Source: Prevotella sp. UBA2754
Lineage (GTDB): Bacteria > Bacteroidota > Bacteroidia > Bacteroidales > Bacteroidaceae
DNA length: 64,000 nucleotides
NCBI GenBank assembly: GCA_002353295.1
Contig: DEJG01000019.1
Location: forward strand, 383,300-447,299
Direction: 5' to 3'
The translations under genes were made by a program, and so were the position numbers. Positions 1-8,511 of this stretch are shown in pieces. The stretch's first letter is position 1. Each line of letters opens with the position of its first letter. Below the pieces are notes generated by a model, which was not told the origin of the DNA, made no database searches, and saw only the letters and a program-made list of their open reading frames with translations.

Positions 1-962
1 CTGGCCAGTGTCAGTGCATACATCGAGACAGCACCGGCCAGGTCGGTCTCACAGGCAGCAGGAATCAGCTTGTCGCCCAGCATAGACATGGTTACACAAG
101 GAGCGCAGCCATAGTTGATTTCCAGAGAGTCCCAACACTGGATGGCCACAGCCTGCACGTCATTCTTCTCAATCCATTCCTCTACAGCCACACTGAACTT
201 AGCCTGCAGTGCCACTTTGTCTTTGTAGTTGTCTGGAACCTTGGCATAGTCACAGGTGCGGTTACACATCTCAATGAGTTTCGGATCATCGTCACTGATC
301 TTCTGGGCAGCAAAGAGAATCTCACTCAAGTCAGCAGGTACAACGGTGATACCTGTGCGTTGTAACAGTTTTTCTGAGGCACGACAAGTGTTGAAGCCCA
401 GCGGGCGTGTGCCAATCTGTCCGATGCGGCAATGGCGCAAGCCGTTTACGACGCGGCAGATAGCTGCAAAGCGGTCGATATCTTTCTTCAACAGCGGGTC
501 GTAGATAGAATAGGTATGCAGTGTGGTGTCCGTGAAAGGAATACCATATTGATAGAGGTTGTTGCAGACGGAGATCTTTCCGCAGAAAGCATCACGGCGG
601 CTGTCCAAATCCACCTTGTCGTTCTCGTCGTCGCAAGCCTGCACCATGACGGGAACGTTCAAGTCAGCATCGCTGATGGCATTGATGATGCCAATCTCGA
701 ATCCGAAGTTTGGAAGCGATACGATGATACCGTCAATCTCGTCACGATGGGCACGGAACTGTTTCGAAACCTTCAGTCCGTCCTCGCGGGTTTCAATACT
801 GCTGCTGCCTGTTGGCGTGGCATCTTCTGGCAGGATGATATACTCGTAGCCTCCCTCCTCCAGCGTCTTTAGCAGTTGTTTACGTACATCCTTTGCTAGT
901 TCAGAATTAAAATAGGCGCGCGTACCAATAATCACGCCAAAACAAGTCTTTCCGTTTTTCAT
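1..962 (-). CDS. L-fucose/L-arabinose isomerase-like protein, C-terminus cut off by the window edge
   Basis: The reading frame starts at 962 (MKNGKTCFGVIIGTRAYF) and runs open off position 1, about 320 residues so far. The fold pattern matches the fucose/arabinose isomerase-like family: an N-terminal Rossmann-type segment, then a region resembling the FucI C-terminal domain (QCWDSLEINYGCAPC, then SMLGDKLIPAACETDL). Members interconvert aldoses and ketoses in the cytoplasm using a divalent metal. No signal peptide is present. It is divergent from the plus-strand operon beginning at 1119, which encodes an FGGY kinase. That suggests an isomerase-kinase pair for a sugar released from pectin. Apiose to apulose, L-fucose or aceric acid are the substrates to consider, and sequence alone does not decide. 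Family call is good, substrate unknown. Confidence 0.75.
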   Translation of the reverse strand, partial: MKNGKTCFGVIIGTRAYFNSELAKDVRKQLLKTLEEGGYEYIILPEDATPTGSSSIETREDGLKVSKQFRAHRDEIDGIIVSLPNFGFEIGIINAISDADLNVPVMVQACDDENDKVDLDSRRDAFCGKISVCNNLYQYGIPFTDTTLHTYSIYDPLLKKDIDRFAAICRVVNGLRHCRIGQIGTRPLGFNTCRASEKLLQRTGITVVPADLSEILFAAQKISDDDPKLIEMCNRTCDYAKVPDNYKDKVALQAKFSVAVEEWIEKNDVQAVAIQCWDSLEINYGCAPCVTMSMLGDKLIPAACETDLAGAVSMYALTLA

Positions 963-1000
963 TTGTTTAATAGAAGTTTGTTATAGATTAGAATTTCCGA

Positions 1001-1008
1001 CAAAGTTA
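1001..1008 (-). promoter_or_regulatory. Bacteroidetes-type -7 element for the isomerase-like gene
   Basis: The minus strand reads TAACTTTG here, matching the Bacteroidetes sigma factor consensus TAnnTTTG, about 38 bp upstream of the start codon at 962. A well spaced -33 TTTG is not obvious. Confidence 0.5.
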
Positions 1009-1059
1009 CAAAAAATAATGGTAACAATGTGTTTTTGATTGTTAATGTAATCAAAAACC

Positions 1060-1090
1060 TTGAAAAATTATTCTTTTCTTTGTATCTTTG
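1060..1090 (+). promoter_or_regulatory. Promoter of the BKACE-kinase-racemase-MFS operon
   Basis: TTG at 1060-1062 is followed after 20 bp by TATCTTTG at 1083-1090. This is the Bacteroidetes -33/-7 arrangement. It leaves a leader of about 20-25 nt before the ATG at 1119 and drives the plus-strand operon that ends at 5390. Confidence 0.65.
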
Positions 1091-1118
1091 CCTACTGAAA
1101 TACTAAAACAAAATATCA

Positions 1119-1961
1119 ATGATGAGAAAGATTATTGTCACCGTGGCACCTGTCTGCCATGTGGGTAAGGAAATTCCTGCCGACGTCAAAAACCCGCTGA
1201 CTCCTGAGGAGATAGCCGAAGATACTATCAATTGTTATAAGGCAGGAGCCTGTGAGGTACATCTGCATACCCGCGACCTGCAAGGTAATCCTACTTTTGA
1301 ACTGGATGTGTTCCGTCAGACTATCGGACTGATCCGTCAAGAGACAGACATGATCGTGCAGGGTTCTACAGGTGGTCTCTCCACGCTGACCCTTGCGGAA
1401 CGTTGTGTCTCTCTGGATGTACCAGAGGTGGAAGTAGCTTCGCTGAACATGGGAAGTGTCAATTTCGGAGAGACGGTATATGTCAATACGATGCCCGACC
1501 TGCGCTATTGGGCAAAGCGTCTGGACGAGACCAACACCGTGCCTGAAATGGAGCTCTTCGACTTGAGCCATGTGGAGTGTGCCACCCGTCTGGCGGACGA
1601 AGGTGTGTTGCATCGTCCCATGCACTATAATTTCTGTGTAGGACCGGGCAATTCTTCTAACCTGTCAGCCACTGGCCGTAACCTGGCTATGCTCTGTTCT
1701 CTGATGGAACCGGGAACCAGTTGGGGTATTACCCACGACTCGATGCGCGACTTCTCTATGTTGGCTTGTGCCATCGGCATGGGCGCCTCCGCCGTCCGTG
1801 TCGGTTTCGAAGACAGCTTTTATTATGCAGAGGGCAAGCGGGCACATACCAATGCCGAGTTAGTAGAGCGACTGGTAGCACTCATCCGCATGATGGGATG
1901 CGAACCTGCCACACCTGATGAGGCCAGAGCTATGCAACATATAAAAAGAGGGAAGAGGTAA
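1119..1961 (+). CDS. 3-keto-5-aminohexanoate cleavage enzyme family protein (BKACE)
   Basis: 280 residues, the usual size of the BKACE (DUF849) family. These zinc enzymes cleave a beta-keto acid with acetyl-CoA to give acetoacetate and a new acyl-CoA. The zinc ligands are visible: H48 and H50 in VHLHTRD and E231 in VGFEDS, closely matching the His/His/Glu positions of the founding enzyme Kce. A glycine-rich substrate/CoA loop (VQGSTGG) is present. There is no signal peptide, so it is cytoplasmic. It is first in an operon with an FGGY kinase, a racemase-like protein and an MFS carrier. A beta-keto acid could arise here from isomerised aceric acid, whose carboxyl sits next to the carbon that becomes a ketone. 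That is inference. The stop codon (1959-1961) lies inside a 7-bp repeat array, which therefore shapes the C-terminus (KRGKR). Confidence 0.85.
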   Translation: MMRKIIVTVAPVCHVGKEIPADVKNPLTPEEIAEDTINCYKAGACEVHLHTRDLQGNPTFELDVFRQTIGLIRQETDMIVQGSTGGLSTLTLAERCVSLDVPEVEVASLNMGSVNFGETVYVNTMPDLRYWAKRLDETNTVPEMELFDLSHVECATRLADEGVLHRPMHYNFCVGPGNSSNLSATGRNLAMLCSLMEPGTSWGITHDSMRDFSMLACAIGMGASAVRVGFEDSFYYAEGKRAHTNAELVERLVALIRMMGCEPATPDEARAMQHIKRGKR

Positions 1962-1994
1962 GAGGTAAGAGGTGAGAGGTAAGAGGTAAGAGGT
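1953..1994 (+). repeat. Tandem heptamer array (AAGAGGT)6
   Basis: Six 7-bp units, five AAGAGGT and one GAGAGGT, span the BKACE stop codon and the start of the BKACE-kinase intergenic gap. The same unit class recurs across the window. Confidence 0.9.
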
Positions 1995-2026
1995 AAACTA
2001 ATCATATTAAAAGAAAAAATGAAACA

Positions 2027-3526
2027 ATGAAACAATACATCATTGCAATAGACCAGAGCACTTCGTCCACCAAGGCATTGCTGTTCGACGAACAGTGTCA
2101 CATGTTGGGTCGTACCAATGTTGACCACCGTCAATACTATCCCCAGACCGGATGGGTTGAACATGATGCAGAGGAGATCTATCAGAATATGGTAGAGGCT
2201 ATCCGGCAGTTAGTAGCCCCCCTAGACAGGGGGGATGGAGGGTCTTTTTCTCTCGCCATCACGAACCAGCGTGAAACAGCTGTCGTATGGAATAAACTGA
2301 CGGGAAAACCTATTGCTCATGCTGTCGTATGGCAGGATACCCGTGGAGCTAAGTTGTGTCAGGAACTACGAGAACTGGGATATACCCGTCAGGTGGCAGA
2401 GAAGAGTGGACTGCTCATTGACCCAAACTTCTCTGCTTCTGGAGTGAAGTGGTTGTTGGACCATACGGAGGGAGCCCGCGAGGCCGTGCAACGTGGTGAG
2501 TTGTTGATGGGTACCATTGAAACATGGCTCATCTGGAAACTCACAGGCGGTAAAACCTTTGCTACTGATCATACCAATGCGTCACGTACCATGCTGTTTA
2601 ATATCCACACGATGGATTGGGATGACGACCTGTTGCGTCTTTTCGATATTCCACGCAGCATGATGGCCGATATCCTGCCCTGTGATGCCGTTTATGGCGA
2701 GACGACAGTAGAGGGCATCTTCCCTGAACCTATCACCATTGCAGGTGTTTTGGGTGACAGTCATGGTGCCCTTGTCGGACAGATGTGTTTCACCGAGGGC
2801 TCTGGTAAGGTGACTTACGGGACGGGCTCCAGTGTGATGGTGAATATCGGGGAGGAGCCTAAGATGGCTCCAGAAGGACTGGTGACCAGTGTCGGTTTCT
2901 CAGCCTTTGGCAAGATATATTACGGGTTTGAGGGCAATATCTACAGTACAGGAGCAACGCTGAAATGGATTGCCGACCAGTTGCAGCTCGTAGGTCATCC
3001 ATCAGAGATGGAAGCCCTTGCAACAAGTGTCGAGGATAATGGCGGGGTGTATATCGTTCCTGCCTTCTCAGGATTGGGAGCCCCCTGGTGGCATAGTGAT
3101 GTGAAGGGTGCCGTCTTCGGACTCACCTTTGCTTCCACCAAAGCCCATTTCCTGCGTGCTGCCTTGGAGAGTATTGCCTATCAGATCAAGGATTTGATTC
3201 TGGTGATGGAGCGTGCTACGGGTGGTCGTCTGAAGGAGATTTGTGCCGATGGAGGTCCTACAAAGAACAAGTTTCTCATGCAGTTCCAGGCCGATTTGCT
3301 CGAAACTCCAGTGGTATGTACCGAGGTGGATGATGCCTCTGCCCTTGGCGCAGTCATCATGAATGGCTTTGCCAGAGGTCTATGGTCATCCTTTGACGAA
3401 GTAATAGGACTGCGTAAGGTGACGCAGGTCTATCACCCCAACTCTCACCTCTCACCCCTCACTTCTCAATTGTATGCAGGCTGGCGACAAGCTGTCAACC
3501 AATTAATAACCAAGATAACGTTATGA
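2027..3526 (+). CDS. FGGY-family carbohydrate kinase, glycerol-kinase-like
   Basis: 499 residues, normal for FGGY kinases. The actin-fold motifs are intact: phosphate-1 loop AIDQSTSSTKALLFDE near residue 7, the ITNQRET and VWQDTRG segments, phosphate-2 VTYGTGSSVMVN near residue 262, and the adenosine motif ADGGPTKNKF near residue 407. It phosphorylates a sugar or polyol in the cytoplasm. Glycerol kinase is the closest recognisable relative, but the neighbours (isomerase-like protein, split transketolase, secreted apiosidase) make apulose or another branched ketose a better guess than glycerol. Its start at 2027 is preceded by an 8-bp duplication that creates an ATGAAACAATGA mini-ORF overlapping the start. 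It contains two inserted repeat segments: a palindrome at 2217-2234 and heptamers at 3444-3471. It overlaps the next gene by 4 bp. Confidence 0.85.
   Translation: MKQYIIAIDQSTSSTKALLFDEQCHMLGRTNVDHRQYYPQTGWVEHDAEEIYQNMVEAIRQLVAPLDRGDGGSFSLAITNQRETAVVWNKLTGKPIAHAVVWQDTRGAKLCQELRELGYTRQVAEKSGLLIDPNFSASGVKWLLDHTEGAREAVQRGELLMGTIETWLIWKLTGGKTFATDHTNASRTMLFNIHTMDWDDDLLRLFDIPRSMMADILPCDAVYGETTVEGIFPEPITIAGVLGDSHGALVGQMCFTEGSGKVTYGTGSSVMVNIGEEPKMAPEGLVTSVGFSAFGKIYYGFEGNIYSTGATLKWIADQLQLVGHPSEMEALATSVEDNGGVYIVPAFSGLGAPWWHSDVKGAVFGLTFASTKAHFLRAALESIAYQIKDLILVMERATGGRLKEICADGGPTKNKFLMQFQADLLETPVVCTEVDDASALGAVIMNGFARGLWSSFDEVIGLRKVTQVYHPNSHLSPLTSQLYAGWRQAVNQLITKITL
2217..2234. repeat. GC-rich perfect palindrome inside the kinase gene
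   Basis: CCCCCCT-AGAC-AGGGGGG has perfect 7-bp arms around a 4-nt loop and is followed by ATGGAGGG. It encodes part of VAPLDRGDGGSF (residues about 63-75), a stretch that looks inserted just before the conserved ITNQRET motif. Confidence 0.8.
3444..3471 (+). repeat. Heptamer array in the 3' part of the kinase gene
   Basis: Four units, CTCACCT CTCACCC CTCACTT CTCAATT, encode SHLSPLTSQL near the kinase C-terminus. They are the reverse-strand version of the GAGAGGT/GAGAGTT repeat family. Confidence 0.75.
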
Positions 3527-4179
3527 AAAGAGTATTTTGTGTACACACTGCCATGGCTCTGGTGGAGCCATTGACGAAAATTTTCAGGGAGTATCTCCCC
3601 GAAGTGAAACTAAATCATATAGCTGACGACTCGCTGATTCAGGAGGTCATTGCCAATAACCAAGTGACCCCGGCTGTTCGCCGCCGTTTGCTGTCCTATT
3701 ATAACGGGGCTGCTGATGCAGGAGCTGATGTGGTATTCAACACCTGTTCCAGTGTGGGCGACATTGCAGACTATGGCAACCAGTATGCCCGTATCCCAGT
3801 GTTCCGCATCGATCAGCCGATGGCTGCTGAGGCAGTTGCTAACTATGACCGTATTGGTGTCATTTCCACCCTTCCCACAACGCTTGACCCTACTTGTCGT
3901 CTCCTTCGTCATGAAGCAGCAAAGGCTGGTCGTGAGGTGACGTTGGTAGAGGGATTGGCTGATGGTGCTTTTGCTGCAGGACAGAGTGGTGATGGTGAGA
4001 CCCACGATCGCCTGATAGCTGAGGCTGCACAGCGCATTGCCTCTCAAGTCGACATGTTTGTGTTGGCTCAAGGTTCGATGGCACGCATGGAGCAACGTCT
4101 CAGTGAACTGACCGGTAAGCCCGTCCTTTCCAGTCCTGTACTTGGAGTGAAGGGGCTACGTAAGTTCTTAGGTCTATGA
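3523..4179 (+). CDS. Aspartate/glutamate/hydantoin racemase superfamily protein
   Basis: 218 residues, the size of the Asp/Glu racemase superfamily. The first catalytic cysteine is present (C75 in VFNTCSSVGD). The second active-site region, usually GC(T/A), reads AQGSMA (residues 182-187) and has no cysteine. Loss of one of the two cysteines makes classical two-base racemisation unlikely. The protein may instead be a decarboxylase-like or isomerase-like member, as in arylmalonate decarboxylases, where one cysteine also acts alone. It overlaps both neighbours by 4 bp, so it is translationally coupled to the kinase and the MFS carrier. A role in removing CO2 from, or epimerising, a sugar acid would fit but is inference. 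Confidence 0.75.
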   Translation: MKRVFCVHTAMALVEPLTKIFREYLPEVKLNHIADDSLIQEVIANNQVTPAVRRRLLSYYNGAADAGADVVFNTCSSVGDIADYGNQYARIPVFRIDQPMAAEAVANYDRIGVISTLPTTLDPTCRLLRHEAAKAGREVTLVEGLADGAFAAGQSGDGETHDRLIAEAAQRIASQVDMFVLAQGSMARMEQRLSELTGKPVLSSPVLGVKGLRKFLGL

Positions 4180-5390
4180 GCAGAAAGAACGGTATCCTGA
4201 CCATGCTCGTCATTCTGGGCATGGTCACATTCCTTGACCGCATCAATATCAGTGTGGCGGGGTCGAGTATCATGCAAGACCTGAACCTGTCTCCGTCACA
4301 ATGGGGATGGGTACAGAGTGCTTTCATCCTGTCGTATGGGTTGATGCAGATCCCTATGGGAGCCTTAGGCGACCGTTTTGGGCATCGCAAGATACTTACT
4401 GGCATCGTACTTTGGTGGTCGGCCTTCACTGCCTTTACGGGTTTGGCTGGTGGCTTGATGTCGCTATTGGTCATCCGTTTTATGTTTGGGGTCGGTGAAG
4501 CTGGTTCTTCTCCCTGTTCCACTGGTGTTATCAGTCGTTGGTTCGAGAAGGATGAGATAGGTAAAGCTCAAGGATATGTGTGGGCTGCCAGTCGAATGGG
4601 AGGTGCTTTGACCCCGTTTGTCGTTATCCCAGTGATGATGACGGTAGGGTGGCGTGCTGCCTTTTATCTGCTAGGAGCCTTAGGTGTCGTTTGGGCGGTG
4701 GTATGGTGGATGTATTATAGAGAGGTGAATGGTGAGAAGTTAGAGGTGAGTGGTGAGAAGTCAGAACGAACTTCTCTTACCTCTAACCTCTTACTTCTTA
4801 CCTCCAACAAACAGTTCTGGTTGATCTGCGGCATGTATTTCTTCTATGCTTTCGGTTCGTGGTTCTTCTTTTCGTGGTTTCCTACTTTCATGGAGTTAGG
4901 GCGCGGGTTTGATAAGACAGAACTGACATATGCTGTTGCCGTTCCTTTCATCATGAGTATGATAGGCAATATTGCGGGTGGTCACTTGACCGACCGTCTG
5001 ACCAAGCGCTATGGTGTGAAGATAGGGCGCAAAGCGTTAGGCTCTACATCGCTGGCTGTTTCGGCCGTTTGTATGTTCCTTGCTGCTTTCATTCCTGGAA
5101 AGATGGCTGTCTTCGTGTTCCTGTCGCTGTGCTTTGGCATCTTCGACCTCATGTTACCTTCAGCATGGGCTTTATGTATTGATCTTGGAAAACATCATGC
5201 AGGTACGGTCAGCGGGGCCATGAATACTGCAGGGAATATCGGAGGTTTCTGTTGTGGCATCCTTTTCGGAGAGCTGGTACAGCAGTCGGGCAACTATAAT
5301 TTGCCACTCTATATGATAGCTGTGATGTTGGTTATCAGTGCCGTGCTCTTTGCTTTTATCAATCCAGAGAAACCGATTGTCAAGGAATAA
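4176..5390 (+). CDS. MFS transporter, anion:cation symporter (ACS/ExuT-like) family
   Basis: 404 residues with about 12 hydrophobic segments. The MFS signature is seen as GALGDRFGHRK after TM2, and the start MVTFLDRINISVAGSSI is typical of the ACS family, which carries hexuronates, glucarate, tartrate and other organic acids with protons across the inner membrane. An acid substrate agrees with the neighbouring BKACE and DUF1537 genes. The central cytoplasmic loop (residues about 181-210) carries an extra hydrophilic segment encoded by inverted heptamer arrays. The gene ends at a bidirectional terminator shared with the convergent DUF1537 gene. Confidence 0.85.
   Translation: MSRKNGILTMLVILGMVTFLDRINISVAGSSIMQDLNLSPSQWGWVQSAFILSYGLMQIPMGALGDRFGHRKILTGIVLWWSAFTAFTGLAGGLMSLLVIRFMFGVGEAGSSPCSTGVISRWFEKDEIGKAQGYVWAASRMGGALTPFVVIPVMMTVGWRAAFYLLGALGVVWAVVWWMYYREVNGEKLEVSGEKSERTSLTSNLLLLTSNKQFWLICGMYFFYAFGSWFFFSWFPTFMELGRGFDKTELTYAVAVPFIMSMIGNIAGGHLTDRLTKRYGVKIGRKALGSTSLAVSAVCMFLAAFIPGKMAVFVFLSLCFGIFDLMLPSAWALCIDLGKHHAGTVSGAMNTAGNIGGFCCGILFGELVQQSGNYNLPLYMIAVMLVISAVLFAFINPEKPIVKE
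4720..4805. repeat. Inverted pair of heptamer arrays inside the MFS gene
   Basis: GAGAGGT-like units on the plus strand (from about 4720 to 4760, ending in GAGAAGT) face their reverse complement (ACTTCTC at 4770-4776, then CTTACCTCT-type units to about 4803). The two arms could form a long imperfect hairpin. The region encodes the extra central loop of the transporter and stays in frame. Confidence 0.75.
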
Positions 5391-5394
5391 ACAA

Positions 5395-5413
5395 AAAAGC
5401 TTAGGCAACCAGC

Positions 5414-5423
<10 letters not shown>
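5395..5423. terminator. Bidirectional terminator between convergent MFS and DUF1537 genes
   Basis: A perfect 12-bp stem, AAAAGCTTAGGC facing GCCTAAGCTTTT, surrounds a 5-nt loop (AACCA). It is flanked by A and T tracts on the two sides, so it works on both strands. It overlaps the last codons and stop (5414-5416) of the DUF1537 gene. Confidence 0.85.
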
Positions 5424-6667
<1,244 letters not shown>

Positions 6668-6672
6668 CTTGT

Positions 6673-6713
6673 CTCTTACTTCTCACCTCTTACCTCTTAC
6701 CTCTCACCTCTAA
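6673..6713 (+). repeat. Heptamer array between the DUF1537 and transketolase genes
   Basis: About six CTCTTAC/CTCTCAC units fill the intergenic gap and include the stop codon (6710-6712) of the transketolase C-subunit gene, as at the BKACE stop. Confidence 0.85.
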
Positions 6714-7627
6714 AACTTCATCACCGCTTTGACAATACCCTCTGCATCCAGTCCGTAATGGTGGAAAATTTCAGCATTCGTGCCATGAACGACATTCTCA
6801 TCGGGAATACCGAGGATGCGGACAGGAACAGGATTTTCTGCAATCGTCTCGCAAACCATCGCACCGAGTCCGCCAAATTGACTGTGTTCTTCGACGGTGA
6901 CGAAACGTCCCGTTTCCTTGGCAGCCTTCAGGATAGCCTCCGTGTCGAAGGGCTTGATCCATGACATATCCAATACTCTGGCACTGATACCTTTTTCTTT
7001 CAGTTGTAAGCCAGCCTGCCAAGCATGGTACACCGTCTCACCAGTGGCCACGATTGTCACATCGCTACCGTCGAGCACGGTGATGGCCTTACCCACCTCG
7101 AAGTGGAAGTCGTCGTTCTCATACACATCGGGAACGGCAGCGCGGCCTACGCGTACATAACAAGGCTTGTCGTAATCGACGAGGAATTTAACCAATTTTT
7201 TGGTTACACGCCAGTCGGAAGGCAGGCAGACCGTCATCCCTGGGAATGTGCGCAGCACTGCAATGTCGTGCAACGAGTGGTGGGTAGCACCCAATGCGCC
7301 GTAGGCCACACCACCGCTTACACCCAGGATGGTGACAGGATTTTCGCTATAGGCGAGATCCACCTTTACCTGTTCCAGTGAACGGGCTACATAGAAGCAG
7401 GCAGGACCGCAGCAGAATACCTTCTTGCCAGAATGGGCAAGACCTGCCGAAATCCCAACAGCATCCTGTTCAGCGATGCCACACTCCACAAACTGCTCAG
7501 GCAGTGCAGCAGCATAGTCACCCAGTGTTACCGAGCCACGGGCATCGGTCGTTACAGCGATAATATCTTTGTCTTCACGTGCCAGTTCCAGCAACGTGTC
7601 AGTAAACTGTTTTCTACAAGCAATCAT
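6710..7627 (-). CDS. Transketolase C-terminal subunit, possible apulose-4-phosphate transketolase subunit
   Basis: 305 residues, covering the pyrimidine-binding and C-terminal domains of transketolase. The catalytic glutamate motif CGIAEQDAVGISAGLA is near residue 50. The ATHHSLHDIAVLRTFPGM segment and a C-terminal Rossmann-like domain (VTVEEHSQFGGLG) follow. Together with the upstream N-subunit gene it makes a complete split transketolase that moves two-carbon units with thiamine diphosphate. Split transketolases of this size include the apulose-4-phosphate enzymes of apiose catabolism. The secreted apiosidase at 21359 and the FGGY kinase at 2027 support that reading, but a pentose-phosphate-type or other dedicated transketolase cannot be excluded. 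Confidence 0.85.
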   Translation of the reverse strand: MIACRKQFTDTLLELAREDKDIIAVTTDARGSVTLGDYAAALPEQFVECGIAEQDAVGISAGLAHSGKKVFCCGPACFYVARSLEQVKVDLAYSENPVTILGVSGGVAYGALGATHHSLHDIAVLRTFPGMTVCLPSDWRVTKKLVKFLVDYDKPCYVRVGRAAVPDVYENDDFHFEVGKAITVLDGSDVTIVATGETVYHAWQAGLQLKEKGISARVLDMSWIKPFDTEAILKAAKETGRFVTVEEHSQFGGLGAMVCETIAENPVPVRILGIPDENVVHGTNAEIFHHYGLDAEGIVKAVMKF

Positions 7628-7632
7628 AAAAC

Positions 7633-7664
7633 TTCAATCCTTCAATTTTTCAATTTTTCAATTC
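7633..7664 (+). repeat. Octamer array between the transketolase subunit genes
   Basis: Four 8-bp units (TTCAATCC, TTCAATTT twice, TTCAATTC) cover the short gap and the last codons of the N-subunit gene (IEKLKN). Confidence 0.8.
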
Positions 7665-8511
7665 TTTCCTCGATTTCCTTGACGGCAGCCTCACATTGCT
7701 CGGCATTCAGAACACCGTGATGCCATTTGGCAATACCCTCCATGAAGCTCACACCCTTACCCTTGGTGGTATGCGATATAATCAGATGAGGCTTCTGGTT
7801 CTGGTAGTTAATGGCGTCGAAGGTCTTGACGATATCCTCCATGTCATCACCGTTCATGTCGATGACATCCCATCCAAAGGCACTCCAGCGCTCACGGATA
7901 GAGTCGATGGGCATCACGTCTTCTGTGTCACCACTGATTTGCAAGTGGTTACGGTCGATAATGGCCACGAGGTTGTCCAAGTGATAGCGATTGCCGGCCA
8001 TGGCAGCTTCATAAATGCTGCCTTCGCCCTGTTCGCCGTCACCCATCAAAACATAGGTGCGGTAGGCAGGAGTAGGGGTGGTAGGGGTATCGTTGAGATA
8101 GGCGTTACGGTTCATTTTCTCTGCAATCGCCATACCGATACCGATGCTGAGACCGTGCCCCAGAGCACCGCTGTTCACCTCGATGCCAGGCACCTCGATG
8201 GTGGGGTGTCCGCTGAGGATGGATCCAAACTGTCCCAGTGTGTCAAGTACTTCTGGAGCCAGGAAGCCTTTGGCCTCCAATGTCACGTAGAGCGCTTCTA
8301 CACAATGTCCCTTACTCAGTACGAAACGGTCGCGCCCAGGAGCTTTTGGCGCTTTCGGGTCGATGCCCTGCATCACGTGAAAGTAGAGTGCTGTCATCGC
8401 ATTGAGGCAGGACAAATCACCTCCGATATGTCCTGCCTTAGCGCGATAAACCACCTCTACCAGTCGCTTGCGGTTCTTCTCCGCAAGCAAGGTTAATTCT
8501 TTTGTATTCAT
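7642..8511 (-). CDS. Transketolase N-terminal subunit
   Basis: 289 residues forming the thiamine-diphosphate pyrophosphate-binding half of transketolase. Seen motifs are GHIGGDLSCLNAM, LSKGHC, GHGLSIGIGMAIA, and the metal/ThDP site MGDGEQGEGS with NHLQISG downstream (residues about 151-190). It partners with the gene that follows (14-bp gap). Its ATG overlaps the stop codon of the secreted PL1 lyase (ATGA at 8508-8511), so a cytoplasmic enzyme is translationally coupled to an extracellular one. A short TPTTPTP insertion just before the ThDP motif is encoded by GTAGGGGT-type repeats at about 8070-8093. Substrate is inferred from context as a branched ketose phosphate, apulose 4-phosphate being the leading candidate. 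Confidence 0.85.
   Translation of the reverse strand: MNTKELTLLAEKNRKRLVEVVYRAKAGHIGGDLSCLNAMTALYFHVMQGIDPKAPKAPGRDRFVLSKGHCVEALYVTLEAKGFLAPEVLDTLGQFGSILSGHPTIEVPGIEVNSGALGHGLSIGIGMAIAEKMNRNAYLNDTPTTPTPAYRTYVLMGDGEQGEGSIYEAAMAGNRYHLDNLVAIIDRNHLQISGDTEDVMPIDSIRERWSAFGWDVIDMNGDDMEDIVKTFDAINYQNQKPHLIISHTTKGKGVSFMEGIAKWHHGVLNAEQCEAAVKEIEERIEKLKN

Noticed and set aside
2027..3526. Housekeeping glycerol kinase
   Set aside because: No glycerol-3-phosphate dehydrogenase or glycerol facilitator is present, and the operon partners are sugar-acid enzymes. Glycerol activity remains possible.
7696..8496. Long plus-strand frame opposite the transketolase N-subunit gene
   Set aside because: It is the shadow of a strongly conserved gene and resembles no protein family. 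The same applies to the minus-strand frame at 17629-18600 and many shorter ones.
6710..8511. Sulfoquinovose transketolase pathway for the split transketolase
   Set aside because: No sulfosugar isomerase, sulfolactaldehyde enzyme or sulfonate exporter is nearby, while apiosidase and pectin enzymes are.
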